From an uncultured Lachnospiraceae bacterium (lineage in GTDB: Bacteria > Bacillota > Clostridia > Lachnospirales > Lachnospiraceae): a stretch of 64,000 bases of DNA. The position numbers and the translations under genes were made by a program. Under the pieces are notes generated by a model that did no database searches, was not told the origin of the DNA, and was given only the letters and a program-made list of their open reading frames with translations. The DNA lies in NCBI GenBank assembly GCA_910585215.1, contig CAJUDQ010000013.1, forward strand, positions 18,159-82,158, read 5' to 3'. This document shows positions 35,383 through 43,785 of the stretch, one piece after another (the first letter of the stretch is position 1; each line of letters starts with the position of its first letter).

Positions 35383-36144
35383 CTATGGTGCAAGCAGAAC
35401 TGTAATCTTTGCACAATACACAGCATCGATATCACTTAATGCATTTAAGATTGCTGCTCTGTCTTCACTTTCCATCATTTTCAGAATTGCCACTATAACT
35501 TCCATATTGCCTGTCATTTCATACATTGTTGCTGCTGCTTTTGCAGGTTTCATGGCAGTATAGGCATCTGCCAGCTCTTTATACTGTTCATCATACAAAT
35601 ATTTCTCTGCTACCTGCTTATACAGCTCTGCGGCATAATCTGGTTCTATTTCTTCATAAAAACGCTTGTAATTGTCATAGGACAGTGCAGAGTCCCCCAG
35701 TACCACTTCATCATAGTACTCCTTCTTCTGCTTTTCAAATTCAGCCATTGCCTCTTCAAATGTTTTCAGCCTTGCAATTTCCGCTTCCAAATCTGCAATC
35801 TGCGTACCGGAATCTGTCTGTGAATTTTTCAGACTGTCAAGCTGTCTTTCCAAATCCTTGATATAATCAATTGCCTCTGCCAGATTTTTATATGGATAAT
35901 CGTCGGAACTTATTTCATCATCTCCCGCTTCCGGCAAAATTTTATTGATAACCGGTACATCTTTAAAAATTGGCCGCATAACCGAACTTCCAAAACCGCC
36001 TACATCAAATTTAATCAACGCAGCAAAAATTACAAGCCATACTGCTATAATCAATATTCCAATTAATATGGATACCAGTTTATTTCCTTTTTTTTCCTCT
36101 AATGCAGCGTCACCCGCGTTATTATTTTTCTTATTTCTAGGCAT
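35383..36144 (-). CDS. YlxF/MotE-like protein with an MgtE N-terminal-type domain
   Basis: A membrane-anchored protein of about 253 residues between fliJ and fliK, the place of ylxF in B. subtilis. It has one N-terminal membrane segment (about 22-44), a coiled-coil with repeated Leu/Glu (about 85-145), and a C-terminal helical region with YKQVAEKYLYDEQY and MESEDRAAILNALSDID, resembling the MgtE N domain and MotE proteins. It probably helps the stator or export apparatus; this is inferred. I take the ATG at 36144 (AAAGGA site); the frame opens at 36168. It overlaps fliJ by eight bases. Confidence 0.85.
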   Translation of the reverse strand: MPRNKKNNNAGDAALEEKKGNKLVSILIGILIIAVWLVIFAALIKFDVGGFGSSVMRPIFKDVPVINKILPEAGDDEISSDDYPYKNLAEAIDYIKDLERQLDSLKNSQTDSGTQIADLEAEIARLKTFEEAMAEFEKQKKEYYDEVVLGDSALSYDNYKRFYEEIEPDYAAELYKQVAEKYLYDEQYKELADAYTAMKPAKAAATMYEMTGNMEVIVAILKMMESEDRAAILNALSDIDAVYCAKITVLLAP

Positions 36145-36598
36145 TGTCTGTTTCCTTTCCATTGCCATTATACCGATAGCTCACAAGCTCATCTGTTACT
36201 TTACTTTCTTCTTTATCAAATTCTTTTTTGTACTCGTCAAAAGCCTTCTCACGCAGAATTTCCTGAGTTTTTCTTTCAACCATCACATCATTCAGCTTTT
36301 TTCTGGCAATTTCAACATTTCTTTCTGCAATTTTAATTTCTTTTTTCTGGGCCTCTGCCTGTTCTTTTTTTATTTTAATAGCTTCGCTGCATCGCTTCAT
36401 TTCAAGAAGATTCAATCTCCCGTTTTTAAATTTCTTTAATTTGTTTTCATATATATGTATTCCGTCATAAATACGCTGCAGCCGAGCTTCTTCCTCCCTT
36501 AGCTTATTATTTGCAAGAGAAAAAGCAATTTTAGCCTGCTCTTCCAGCTTTAATTTTAAATCCAGAACATTCTGCATTCTATATACGAATTTTGTCAT
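36137..36598 (-). CDS. fliJ: Flagellar export chaperone FliJ
   Basis: Stalk-like coiled-coil protein of the export ATPase complex, 153 residues. Almost the whole chain is a charged helix with a heptad pattern; the N-terminus KFVYRMQNVLDLKLKLEEQA is typical of FliJ. The start at 36598 follows AGGTAAG, 40 bases after fliI. Confidence 0.9.
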   Translation of the reverse strand: MTKFVYRMQNVLDLKLKLEEQAKIAFSLANNKLREEEARLQRIYDGIHIYENKLKKFKNGRLNLLEMKRCSEAIKIKKEQAEAQKKEIKIAERNVEIARKKLNDVMVERKTQEILREKAFDEYKKEFDKEESKVTDELVSYRYNGNGKETDNA

Positions 36599-36638
36599 AA
36601 CTTACCTATTATCATTTTACCTGTTATTATCCTGCTGT

Positions 36639-37961
36639 TTACTGAAAAATAGCTTCCAAAAGCTGCAATTCCTCTTCAAAATCAAATTTTTCGTCTACTC
36701 CCTGTATCAGAAAATTATTTACTTCCTCTATTTTTGATATGGCAAAATCAATATTTTTGTTCGAGCCGTTTTTATATGCGCCAATATTTATTAAATCTTC
36801 CGCTTCATTATAGGTAGCCATAACATTTTTCAATTTTCCGGCAAGCTGTTTATGTTCTCTTGTGGCAATTTGAGACATTACTCTGGAAATGCTCTGTAAT
36901 ATATCTATGGCTGGATAATGATTTTTATGTCCCAGTTTCCTTGACAGCATAATATGTCCATCCAGAATACTGCGGGCAGTATCCGTAATTGGTTCATTAA
37001 AGTCATCTCCATCCACCAGAACCGTATACAGCCCTGTAATGGAACCAGTTGGCGAAGTCCCTGCTCTTTCAAGAAGCTTAGGCATTTCGCTGTATACACT
37101 TGGCGGATAGCCGCGTGTGACAGGTGGTTCTCCTGAGGCAAGTCCAATTTCACGCTGTGCCATGGAAAATCTCGTCAGAGAATCCATCATCAGCAGTACA
37201 TCTTTCCCTTGGTCTCTGAAGTATTCTGCAATCGCAGTCGCTGTTTTTGCAGCTTTATTTCGAATCAATGCCGGTTTATCTGAAGTTGCTACTACTACGA
37301 CACTTCTTTTCATACCTTCTTCTCCAAGGTCCCGTTCAATAAATTCCCGCACTTCTCTTCCACGCTCTCCAATCAATGCAATTACATTGATATCTGCTTT
37401 TGTATTGCGGGCAAACATGCCAAGCAATGTACTTTTTCCTACACCGCTTCCTGCAAAAATTCCAATACGCTGTCCTTTGCCGACAGTAATCAGTCCATCA
37501 ACCGCTTTTACTCCCAGAGGAAGCACATCATTGATAATCTCACGGGACATGGGGTCTGGTGGAGGCGCCTCCACAGAATAAGCCTGTGTATTTTCCAGTT
37601 CACTGCCATCGATTGGCCTTCCCAGTCCATCCACAATCTTTCCCAGTATCTCGGCACCAACCTTTACTCGAAGCAAATCCCCTGTATTTTCTACAATAGA
37701 ACCCGGACCTACTCCGTCCACTTTTTCAAATGGCATCAGCAAAAGCCTGTTATCCCGAAAGCCGACTACCTCTGCCAAAATTGGAGGTTTCCCCTCCTCA
37801 CTGGCACTGATTTGACATACATCATTCAATTTTGCATCCGGTCCTATGGACTCTACTGTCAGTCCTACCACTTTGGAAACCTTGCCCAACTTTTTATAGT
37901 ATCTCTTCTGTTTTAATGTAAGATATTCATTTAAATCAACATTTAACATTCTATTCACCAT
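36639..37961 (-). CDS. fliI: Flagellum-specific export ATPase FliI
   Basis: ATPase of the flagellar export apparatus, related to the F1 beta subunit. It has 440 residues, with Walker A AGSGVGKS at 170-177 and the nearby ATPase signatures VIALIGERGREVREFIE and LLMMDSLTRFSMAQREIGLA. The first ATG at 37961 is two bases after the fliH stop; an ATG four codons later also has a GGTG site. Confidence 0.98.
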   Translation of the reverse strand: MVNRMLNVDLNEYLTLKQKRYYKKLGKVSKVVGLTVESIGPDAKLNDVCQISASEEGKPPILAEVVGFRDNRLLLMPFEKVDGVGPGSIVENTGDLLRVKVGAEILGKIVDGLGRPIDGSELENTQAYSVEAPPPDPMSREIINDVLPLGVKAVDGLITVGKGQRIGIFAGSGVGKSTLLGMFARNTKADINVIALIGERGREVREFIERDLGEEGMKRSVVVVATSDKPALIRNKAAKTATAIAEYFRDQGKDVLLMMDSLTRFSMAQREIGLASGEPPVTRGYPPSVYSEMPKLLERAGTSPTGSITGLYTVLVDGDDFNEPITDTARSILDGHIMLSRKLGHKNHYPAIDILQSISRVMSQIATREHKQLAGKLKNVMATYNEAEDLINIGAYKNGSNKNIDFAISKIEEVNNFLIQGVDEKFDFEEELQLLEAIFQ

Positions 37962-37963
37962 AC

Positions 37964-38788
37964 TTAATCTGCGTGTTTTCCCATACAGGATATAATTTTT
38001 ATATCCTTAACCAGTTCTTCCATCTGCATATCCAGACTGCAATCGACAATACCAAAATCTGCATCAATAAGACATTGTCCTTTTTTCATCGTCGGGTCCT
38101 CTACAATCTCTACATTGGAATCACTGGACAAACATACGATTTTATCTTTATTTTCTTTCAGAAACAACGCATCTTCATGGCATACTCGAACAAGATAATT
38201 TCTGCTTACATCAATATCCTCAAAGGTACTGTTTACTACCTCCAATATTAAATCCCGCTTATCCTCCAGAAGTAAATGTGTAATATTCTGAAAAACATCC
38301 AGAATAGTATCTACAAGGCGCGGTTCAAGCTCGTCCTTCTGCCGGCTGAACTCTTCTTCGAGTTCTATTCTTCTTTTTTCAAGTTCTGACTGTTTTGCCT
38401 CATATTCCATCTGACAATGTTGCAACGCATCCTGATACCCCTTGTCAAAGCCCTCCTGATGAGCAGTTTTTATAATTTCCATACGCTCATCAGCCGCTTT
38501 TCGAAGAACATGGTCTGCATCTCCCTTTGCCATGGATAAAATTTTATCTGCCTGAAGCCTTGCCATCTCAAGCATTTCATTTGCCTGTTCCTCTGCAGAA
38601 GCCGCCATTTCTTCTTCTCCCAGCAATACTTCTACATTTTCAGCGTTCAATCCAGGCGTAAATCCGTCTTCAGAAGACAGGCCCTGTCTTATCATTTCAA
38701 GCTTATGTGAAATTAATTCATTATAATCTATTACTCTTTTGTCCGTACTGGTAGTGACATAATTTATGGATTTTAATACATTAGACAA
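37964..38788 (-). CDS. fliH: Flagellar export ATPase regulator FliH
   Basis: Stator-like partner that holds the FliI ATPase at the C-ring. It has 274 residues: a long helical, Glu/Lys-rich middle (about 60-165) and a C-terminal domain resembling the V/F-ATPase peripheral stalk (from about 170). The start codon is TTG at 38788, nine bases after GGAGGTG within the end of fliG, which it overlaps by eight bases. Confidence 0.93.
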   Translation of the reverse strand: MSNVLKSINYVTTSTDKRVIDYNELISHKLEMIRQGLSSEDGFTPGLNAENVEVLLGEEEMAASAEEQANEMLEMARLQADKILSMAKGDADHVLRKAADERMEIIKTAHQEGFDKGYQDALQHCQMEYEAKQSELEKRRIELEEEFSRQKDELEPRLVDTILDVFQNITHLLLEDKRDLILEVVNSTFEDIDVSRNYLVRVCHEDALFLKENKDKIVCLSSDSNVEIVEDPTMKKGQCLIDADFGIVDCSLDMQMEELVKDIKIISCMGKHAD

Positions 38789-39803
38789 CTAATTCGTCAC
38801 CTCCACCGCGCGAAATAATAATTTCACCTGTATCTTCAAGCTTTCTGATTACACCTACAATCTTCTGCTGTGCTTCTTCTACATCCTTCATTCTGACTGG
38901 TCCCATATATTCCATGTCTTCCTTTATCATTTCTGCAAGACGTTTGGAAAGATTGCTGAATATAGCATTCTGAACCTCTTCATTTGTACCCTTCAAAGCA
39001 ATACTGAGCTCATTATTATCCACATCTCGAAGAACTCTCTGAATTGTCTTATCATCAAGCGAAAGAATATCTTCGAATACGAACATCTTTCTTCTGATTT
39101 CATCTGCAAGTTCTGGCTCATCAATTTCAAGCGTTTCCATAATATGCTTCTCTGTTCCGCGGTCTACTGTATTCAAAATATCGACAATGGCATCTACACC
39201 GCCGACAATTGTGTAATCCTGTGTAACAAGTGAAGAAAGCTTTCGCTCCAAAATATTCTCTACTTCCTTAATAACATCCGGCGAAGTTCTGTCCATTTTG
39301 GCAATACGTTTTGCGACGTCAGCCTGTTTTTCAGCCGGAAGCGCCGACACCACCATCGAAGCCTGTGCTGACGGCAGATAGGATAAAATAAGCGCAATTG
39401 TCTGTGGATGTTCATCCTGAATAAAGTTCAGAAGCTGGCTTGGGTCTGTCTTTCTGACAAATTCAAAAGGACGTACCTGAAGAGATGAGGTAAGACGTTT
39501 GATTACCTGCTCTGCTTCTTCGGAACCAAGCGCTTTTTCCAGCAGCTCTTTCGCATATCCAATACCGCCTTCTGCAATATACTGCTGTGCCAGACATACC
39601 TGATAAAACTCATTTAGAACATCTTCCTTCATCTGAGGAGAAATGCTTCTTGTATTTGCAATTTCCAGTGTGAGCTGTTCTATTTCTTCTTCTTTCAAAT
39701 GTTTAAATATTTTTGCTGATTTTTCTGGTCCCAAAGATATCAGCAGCGTAGCGGCTTTGGCTGTCCCTGAAAGCTCCTCTACCTGTTCCTGTCCTCTTGC
39801 CAT
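38781..39803 (-). CDS. fliG: Flagellar motor switch protein FliG
   Basis: Rotor protein that meets the stator and produces torque. It has 340 residues from the ATG at 39803, which has AAGGAGG eight bases upstream (a GTG two codons earlier is too close to the site). The three armadillo-like domains are visible: KAATLLISLGPEKSAKIFKH at the N-terminus, DEHPQTIALILSYLP with the EHPQ motif in the middle, and the charged C-terminal helix region with FVFEDILSLDDKTIQRVLRD. It lies between fliF and fliH. Confidence 0.98.
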   Translation of the reverse strand: MARGQEQVEELSGTAKAATLLISLGPEKSAKIFKHLKEEEIEQLTLEIANTRSISPQMKEDVLNEFYQVCLAQQYIAEGGIGYAKELLEKALGSEEAEQVIKRLTSSLQVRPFEFVRKTDPSQLLNFIQDEHPQTIALILSYLPSAQASMVVSALPAEKQADVAKRIAKMDRTSPDVIKEVENILERKLSSLVTQDYTIVGGVDAIVDILNTVDRGTEKHIMETLEIDEPELADEIRRKMFVFEDILSLDDKTIQRVLRDVDNNELSIALKGTNEEVQNAIFSNLSKRLAEMIKEDMEYMGPVRMKDVEEAQQKIVGVIRKLEDTGEIIISRGGGDELVV

Positions 39804-39832
39804 TTGCACAACCTCCTTTTATACCTTAATTG

Positions 39833-41443
39833 TTATTCCCAATCCTTGTTTAACCAGTTCCGTAACAAAAGCGCAACAGATTCCGGATTTTCGTCTACAA
39901 ACTTCTCGATTGCCTTTCTTACCTCTGACTTTTCGTCATATTCAATTTCATCTACTGTCTCTCTGTCTCTGGTAGCACTGAGCATATCATCTACGGAAAG
40001 CTCTGGTTCTGTTTCTGCTACTTCTATAGGTCTCAGACTTCTCCATACAACAAATGCCAAAAGCAGAAGAATCAATACTGCAAGAACAATTGGAAGAATT
40101 GTTGTGGTAAAGCTGGTATCTGTCATCTTATCATTGAACATTGGCACATTATAACCAATCATTCGAATATTCTCTACTGGTATTCCAGTACCATAAGAAA
40201 TCGCTTCAATAAGCGGCTGAAAATCAACATCCATTGCAGTTACATCATTATTTGCTGCCTGATATTCTTCCCAGCTCATATTATCCAGTTCTCCAGCTTC
40301 CTCTAAGAGCCCTTCATCATAAACCTGATATCTGTTTACTGTTACAGCTATCTGTGACTGTTCCTTATTCAAGGCACCCTGTTCACCTTCTGTATGTGTA
40401 ATCGTCTTACTTGGAGCATATTCATTTTTTGTTATGGTAATACTTGTGTTGCTGGAATCCCCTGTCTGTATATCATAAGTAGTATCATCGTCATTGGAAT
40501 CAGTTCCCGGAATACCTCCCGCAGTACTTCCGCCTTCCTGATTATATGTATAATCGTTCTGCTTTACCTCGTTTGGATTGGAAGTTTCTTCTGACACAAT
40601 ATCTACTTTATTAAACGAAATATCAAGACTTGGTGATACAGTTACTGTACTGTATAAATTTGTAGTCATAAGCAGATTTGTAACATTTTTTACCATCTCG
40701 TCATAGTAAAGCTGACGTATTTTATCTTTTTCCGTTGCAGTTATGGAAGAATTTGACAGTTCATCAGCACTGTTTCCCGAAAACAATTTTTTTCCCGTTG
40801 AATCGAGAATCGTAATTCTGGAAGTTGTATCATTGCCTACCGCAGTAGCACAGAACTTTGCCATGGCTTCTGCTGCTCCTTCAGGCATGGCGCCCTTTAA
40901 AGAAAGATACACACTGACGAAAGTTTCCTGAGCCGATTTTGTATCCAATACACTGTAGGTTGCAACCGGCTTAGAAAATGTTACCTGGGCTTTTTTTACA
41001 TAATCAAAGGAGGAAAGTACCGACACCATTTTATCCTCAAGATATTTCAGATATAATCGCTCTTTGTCTTCAGAAGTCGTACTGAATCCTCCATCATTTA
41101 CATAATCTTTAATTCCATACCCTTTCGCAGAATATCCTTCCTGAGCAATCAAATATGTAGCTGTCACAACATCCTTTTTTGGAACCTTGATAATCAGTCC
41201 ATTGTTTTCTGTTGTATATTCAATTGTATTTGATTTCAGAATATCTGCCACACCTGCTGCCGATACCGTATCCTCACATTCAATCAATACTTCATAATTA
41301 GGCGCCGACACTGCAACCGCCAATATCACCACTGCAACAATTACTACAGCGACAATACTGACCATCAGTCTTTTCTGCTTTTTATCATATTTGTTCCAAA
41401 AGTCTCGGACTTTGGTTTGTGCGTCCTTTAGTTTCTCATTCAT
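39833..41443 (-). CDS. fliF: Flagellar MS-ring protein FliF
   Basis: Membrane ring on which the basal body is built, 536 residues. It has two membrane segments (about 24-46 and 440-462), a ring-building motif region between them, and a C-terminal FliG-binding tail ending in VALLLRNWLNKDWE. The loop near residues 300-340 is rich in Asp, Gly, Ser and Thr. The start at 41443 has a GTGAAAAGA site. It lies between fliE and fliG. Confidence 0.97.
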   Translation of the reverse strand: MNEKLKDAQTKVRDFWNKYDKKQKRLMVSIVAVVIVAVVILAVAVSAPNYEVLIECEDTVSAAGVADILKSNTIEYTTENNGLIIKVPKKDVVTATYLIAQEGYSAKGYGIKDYVNDGGFSTTSEDKERLYLKYLEDKMVSVLSSFDYVKKAQVTFSKPVATYSVLDTKSAQETFVSVYLSLKGAMPEGAAEAMAKFCATAVGNDTTSRITILDSTGKKLFSGNSADELSNSSITATEKDKIRQLYYDEMVKNVTNLLMTTNLYSTVTVSPSLDISFNKVDIVSEETSNPNEVKQNDYTYNQEGGSTAGGIPGTDSNDDDTTYDIQTGDSSNTSITITKNEYAPSKTITHTEGEQGALNKEQSQIAVTVNRYQVYDEGLLEEAGELDNMSWEEYQAANNDVTAMDVDFQPLIEAISYGTGIPVENIRMIGYNVPMFNDKMTDTSFTTTILPIVLAVLILLLLAFVVWRSLRPIEVAETEPELSVDDMLSATRDRETVDEIEYDEKSEVRKAIEKFVDENPESVALLLRNWLNKDWE

Positions 41444-41495
41444 AATCTTTTCACTCTTTTATTCTTCATATTAATGGTAATCAACAACCTGACAG

Positions 41496-41831
41496 TTAAA
41501 TCTGCATCTGCATAATCTCTTTATAAGCATCCAAAACAGCATTCTTTATGGCCACTGTATATTGCAGTGAAAGATATGCTTTCTGCTGTGCCGTGGTAAG
41601 TGCATGTGTATTATCTGCATTTCCCAGTGTAAAATCCACCACTGCCTGTTCTGAATTCCTTGACAGGGTATCAGTATCGTTTACCAGCTTCATTGCTGAA
41701 TTTAAAATTGTCGAAAATGAATTATTCTTGTCGCTGCCCGAATCTATAGAGGAACCTCTTGTAACGGATTCAAGTGCATCTTTATAAAAATCAAGGCTTA
41801 CTCCACTAAGTCCTGCTGTATAATCTGCCAT
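41496..41831 (-). CDS. fliE: Flagellar hook-basal body protein FliE
   Basis: Small helical protein that links the MS ring and rod, 111 residues. The conserved FSTILNSAMKLVNDTD and the C-terminal KAYLSLQYTVAIKNAVLDAY are typical. The start at 41831 follows AGGAG, 31 bases after flgC. Confidence 0.96.
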   Translation of the reverse strand: MADYTAGLSGVSLDFYKDALESVTRGSSIDSGSDKNNSFSTILNSAMKLVNDTDTLSRNSEQAVVDFTLGNADNTHALTTAQQKAYLSLQYTVAIKNAVLDAYKEIMQMQI

Positions 41832-41862
41832 TTTTTATCTCCTATCTGCCAGTCTTACGGCA

Positions 41863-42315
41863 TTATTTACCGACCTCAAGTCCTTTCATTGCCATTGCCT
41901 TCAATGCATTAAAAGCTGTAACATTCGCATCATAAGCTCTTGAAGCATCAATCAGATTTGTCATTTCTGTAATTGGATTTACATTCGGATATGTGACATA
42001 ACCATTTTCATCTGCATCCGGATGAGCAGGGTCATATACCATATTCATCTGTGTTTCCGTATCATCTACAATTTGTGAAACCTTTACGCCTGTTCCGCTG
42101 ATTCCGCTGCCCTTTACTCCCATATTGGAAAGCAGAAGATTCTGAAAAGCATTTGAATGTTTTTCTGTAAAAACCACCGTTTTTCTTCTATATGGTCCCC
42201 CTTCTGTTGTGCGCGTAGTATTGACATTTGCAAGATTCTCTGCAATTGTATCATAGCGGAGCCTTTGTGCCGTCATTCCGGAAGAGCAAATATCAAAAGC
42301 CGTAAACAATCCCAT
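41863..42315 (-). CDS. flgC: Flagellar rod protein FlgC
   Basis: Proximal rod protein, 150 residues. The N-terminal signature FDICSSGMTAQRLRYDTIAE and ENLANVNTTRT is clear, and the C-terminus has SRAYDANVTAFNALKAM. The start at 42315 follows AAAGGAG, 15 bases after flgB. Confidence 0.97.
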   Translation of the reverse strand: MGLFTAFDICSSGMTAQRLRYDTIAENLANVNTTRTTEGGPYRRKTVVFTEKHSNAFQNLLLSNMGVKGSGISGTGVKVSQIVDDTETQMNMVYDPAHPDADENGYVTYPNVNPITEMTNLIDASRAYDANVTAFNALKAMAMKGLEVGK

Positions 42316-42330
42316 TTTTATTCTCCTTTA

Positions 42331-42723
42331 CTATTTTGCCAAAGCCGCCTTATACATATTAAACTCATGTGTAATGCTGTCAAGCAATGTATTATACTTT
42401 ATCTGTGCAGACGCCGCCTCTACATTTTCAGTATCAATATCCACGTTATTTCCATCCAATCTATAGGACAGTTGAGAATAATCCACATATGTAGTCGGTG
42501 TGATATTATCCAAATCCACACCTGCAATCTTCTGTCTAAGCGACTGTGTCCCCCCGCTAGTCAGCTCCTGAACAAGATAATCCTCGAAATTAACGTCTTT
42601 TCGCTTATATCCTGGTGTAGTACTGTTTGCAATATTATTTGAAATTACATTATATCTTGTCCATGAGGCATCTGCAGCCTTTTCGAGAACATTAATATAA
42701 TCAAATGCATGTGAATTAATCAT
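42331..42723 (-). CDS. flgB: Flagellar rod protein FlgB, first gene of the fla/che operon
   Basis: Proximal rod protein, 130 residues, with the family block SWTRYNVISNNIANSTTPGY (20-39), then FEDYLVQEL. The ATG at 42723 follows GGGAG. It is the promoter-proximal gene of the operon, 141 bases after codY. Confidence 0.97.
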   Translation of the reverse strand: MINSHAFDYINVLEKAADASWTRYNVISNNIANSTTPGYKRKDVNFEDYLVQELTSGGTQSLRQKIAGVDLDNITPTTYVDYSQLSYRLDGNNVDIDTENVEAASAQIKYNTLLDSITHEFNMYKAALAK

Positions 42724-42793
42724 CTACTGTTTTCTCCCTTCTTTCATATTGTATTATTTCAATTTCATATAAAATGTGTATAGTCCATTCCTT

Positions 42794-42822
42794 ATTATAA
42801 TAATTTTCTTATAAAATATCAA
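42794..42822 (-). promoter_or_regulatory. Main sigma-A promoter of the fla/che operon
   Basis: Minus strand TTGATA (42817-42822), 17 bp spacer, perfect TATAAT (42794-42799). It is the only strong promoter in the codY-flgB gap and would give a leader of about 65 bases before flgB. It has the sigma-A, not the sigma-28, pattern, as expected for an early flagellar operon. Confidence 0.75.
42802..42816. promoter_or_regulatory. Weak CodY-box candidate inside the flgB promoter spacer
   Basis: AATTTTCTTATAAAA matches the CodY consensus AATTTTCWGAAAATT at 11 of 15 positions. It fills the spacer between -35 and -10, so binding would block RNA polymerase. Four mismatches in AT-rich DNA can arise by chance, so this is only a candidate. 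Confidence 0.3.
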
Positions 42823-42864
42823 GCCCTATTTACCAATCTCAAAAAAAAATATACCATCCTAAAA

Positions 42865-43635
42865 TCAATATTGAACCTTTTTGATTTCATCAAAAACAAC
42901 ATCATTCAATACCTTTATATAAGTTCCTTTCATACCAGAAGAACGTGATTCAATAATTCCCGCACTCTCAAATTTTCTGAGTGCATTTACAATTACAGAC
43001 CTTGTGATACCTACTCTGTCAGCAATCTTGCTTGCTACCAGCAGACCTTCGTTCCCGTTTAGTTCTTCAAAAATATGCACCAATGCTTCAAGCTCCGAAA
43101 AAGATAAGGTTCCGATAGCAGATTTCACAATCTGTATTTTTCTTTCTTCTTCTGCATTTTCTTCATTTACAGAACGCATCATTTCAAGCCCTACAACAGT
43201 AGTACCATATTCACTTAAAATAATATCATCTATTTCATATTGTCTGTCGCACTTATAGATAAACAAAGTTCCAAGACGTTCTCCCGCAATATCAATCGGT
43301 GCAATAATCGCCTGAAATTTTCTGATATTATCATCGCAGAATCCAAGAGTCGCAAGATTTACATTTTCCTTTGTGGACAGTACACTTAAAAGTCTTTCAT
43401 TCAACAATCTATCCACCATAACTCCCATACCGCCTTGAATCATTTCTGTAAGCTCTTCTACCCCCTGCCTTTTTCCAATCCCAAGAATCTTCCCTTTTTT
43501 GCTTATCACCAGTATATTTGACTCAAGAATATCACTAAGAACACTGCAAATATCATTAAATACCACTTTTTGGGTATTGTTATTGTGAAGAAGCTTATTT
43601 ATTTTTCTTGTTTTGTCTAATAGCTGTACGCTCAT
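42865..43635 (-). CDS. codY: GTP- and branched-chain amino acid-sensing pleiotropic repressor CodY
   Basis: Global nutrient regulator. About 256 residues from the ATG at 43635, which has AGGAGG five bases upstream; the frame itself opens 15 codons earlier. The N-terminal GAF domain binds branched-chain amino acids (about 1-155), and a winged helix-turn-helix reads DNA, with the block SKIADRVGITRSVIVNALRK and then KFESAGIIESRSSGMKGTYI. It follows topA by about 150 bases and precedes flgB, as in B. subtilis, but the clpQ-clpY genes that normally come before codY are absent. Confidence 0.98.
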   Translation of the reverse strand: MSVQLLDKTRKINKLLHNNNTQKVVFNDICSVLSDILESNILVISKKGKILGIGKRQGVEELTEMIQGGMGVMVDRLLNERLLSVLSTKENVNLATLGFCDDNIRKFQAIIAPIDIAGERLGTLFIYKCDRQYEIDDIILSEYGTTVVGLEMMRSVNEENAEEERKIQIVKSAIGTLSFSELEALVHIFEELNGNEGLLVASKIADRVGITRSVIVNALRKFESAGIIESRSSGMKGTYIKVLNDVVFDEIKKVQY

Positions 43636-43696
43636 GTTCTCCTCCTGAAATTTTACCTTTGTTTCAATACCACTGAACATTCAAAAAATTCGTTTA

Positions 43697-43725
43697 ATTA
43701 TAACATATTTTTTTACCATATTCAA
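43697..43725 (-). promoter_or_regulatory. Sigma-A promoter of codY
   Basis: Minus strand TTGAAT (43720-43725), 17 bp spacer, perfect TATAAT (43697-43702), about 60 bases upstream of the codY start. Confidence 0.65.
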
Positions 43726-43747
43726 GAACTTAGAACAAATTTCCATT

Positions 43748-43772
43748 TATTTTCAGACAATTTCAGAAAAAT
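43748..43772. promoter_or_regulatory. Two overlapping CodY boxes upstream of codY
   Basis: TATTTTCAGACAATT (43748-43762) matches the CodY consensus AATTTTCWGAAAATT at 13 of 15 positions, and CAATTTCAGAAAAAT (43758-43772) at 12 of 15. The two overlap by five bases. They lie just past the topA stop and about 23 bases upstream of the codY -35 element, suggesting autoregulation. The consensus is established; the role here is inferred. Confidence 0.5.
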
Positions 43773-43785
43773 TATTTTCTTACAG

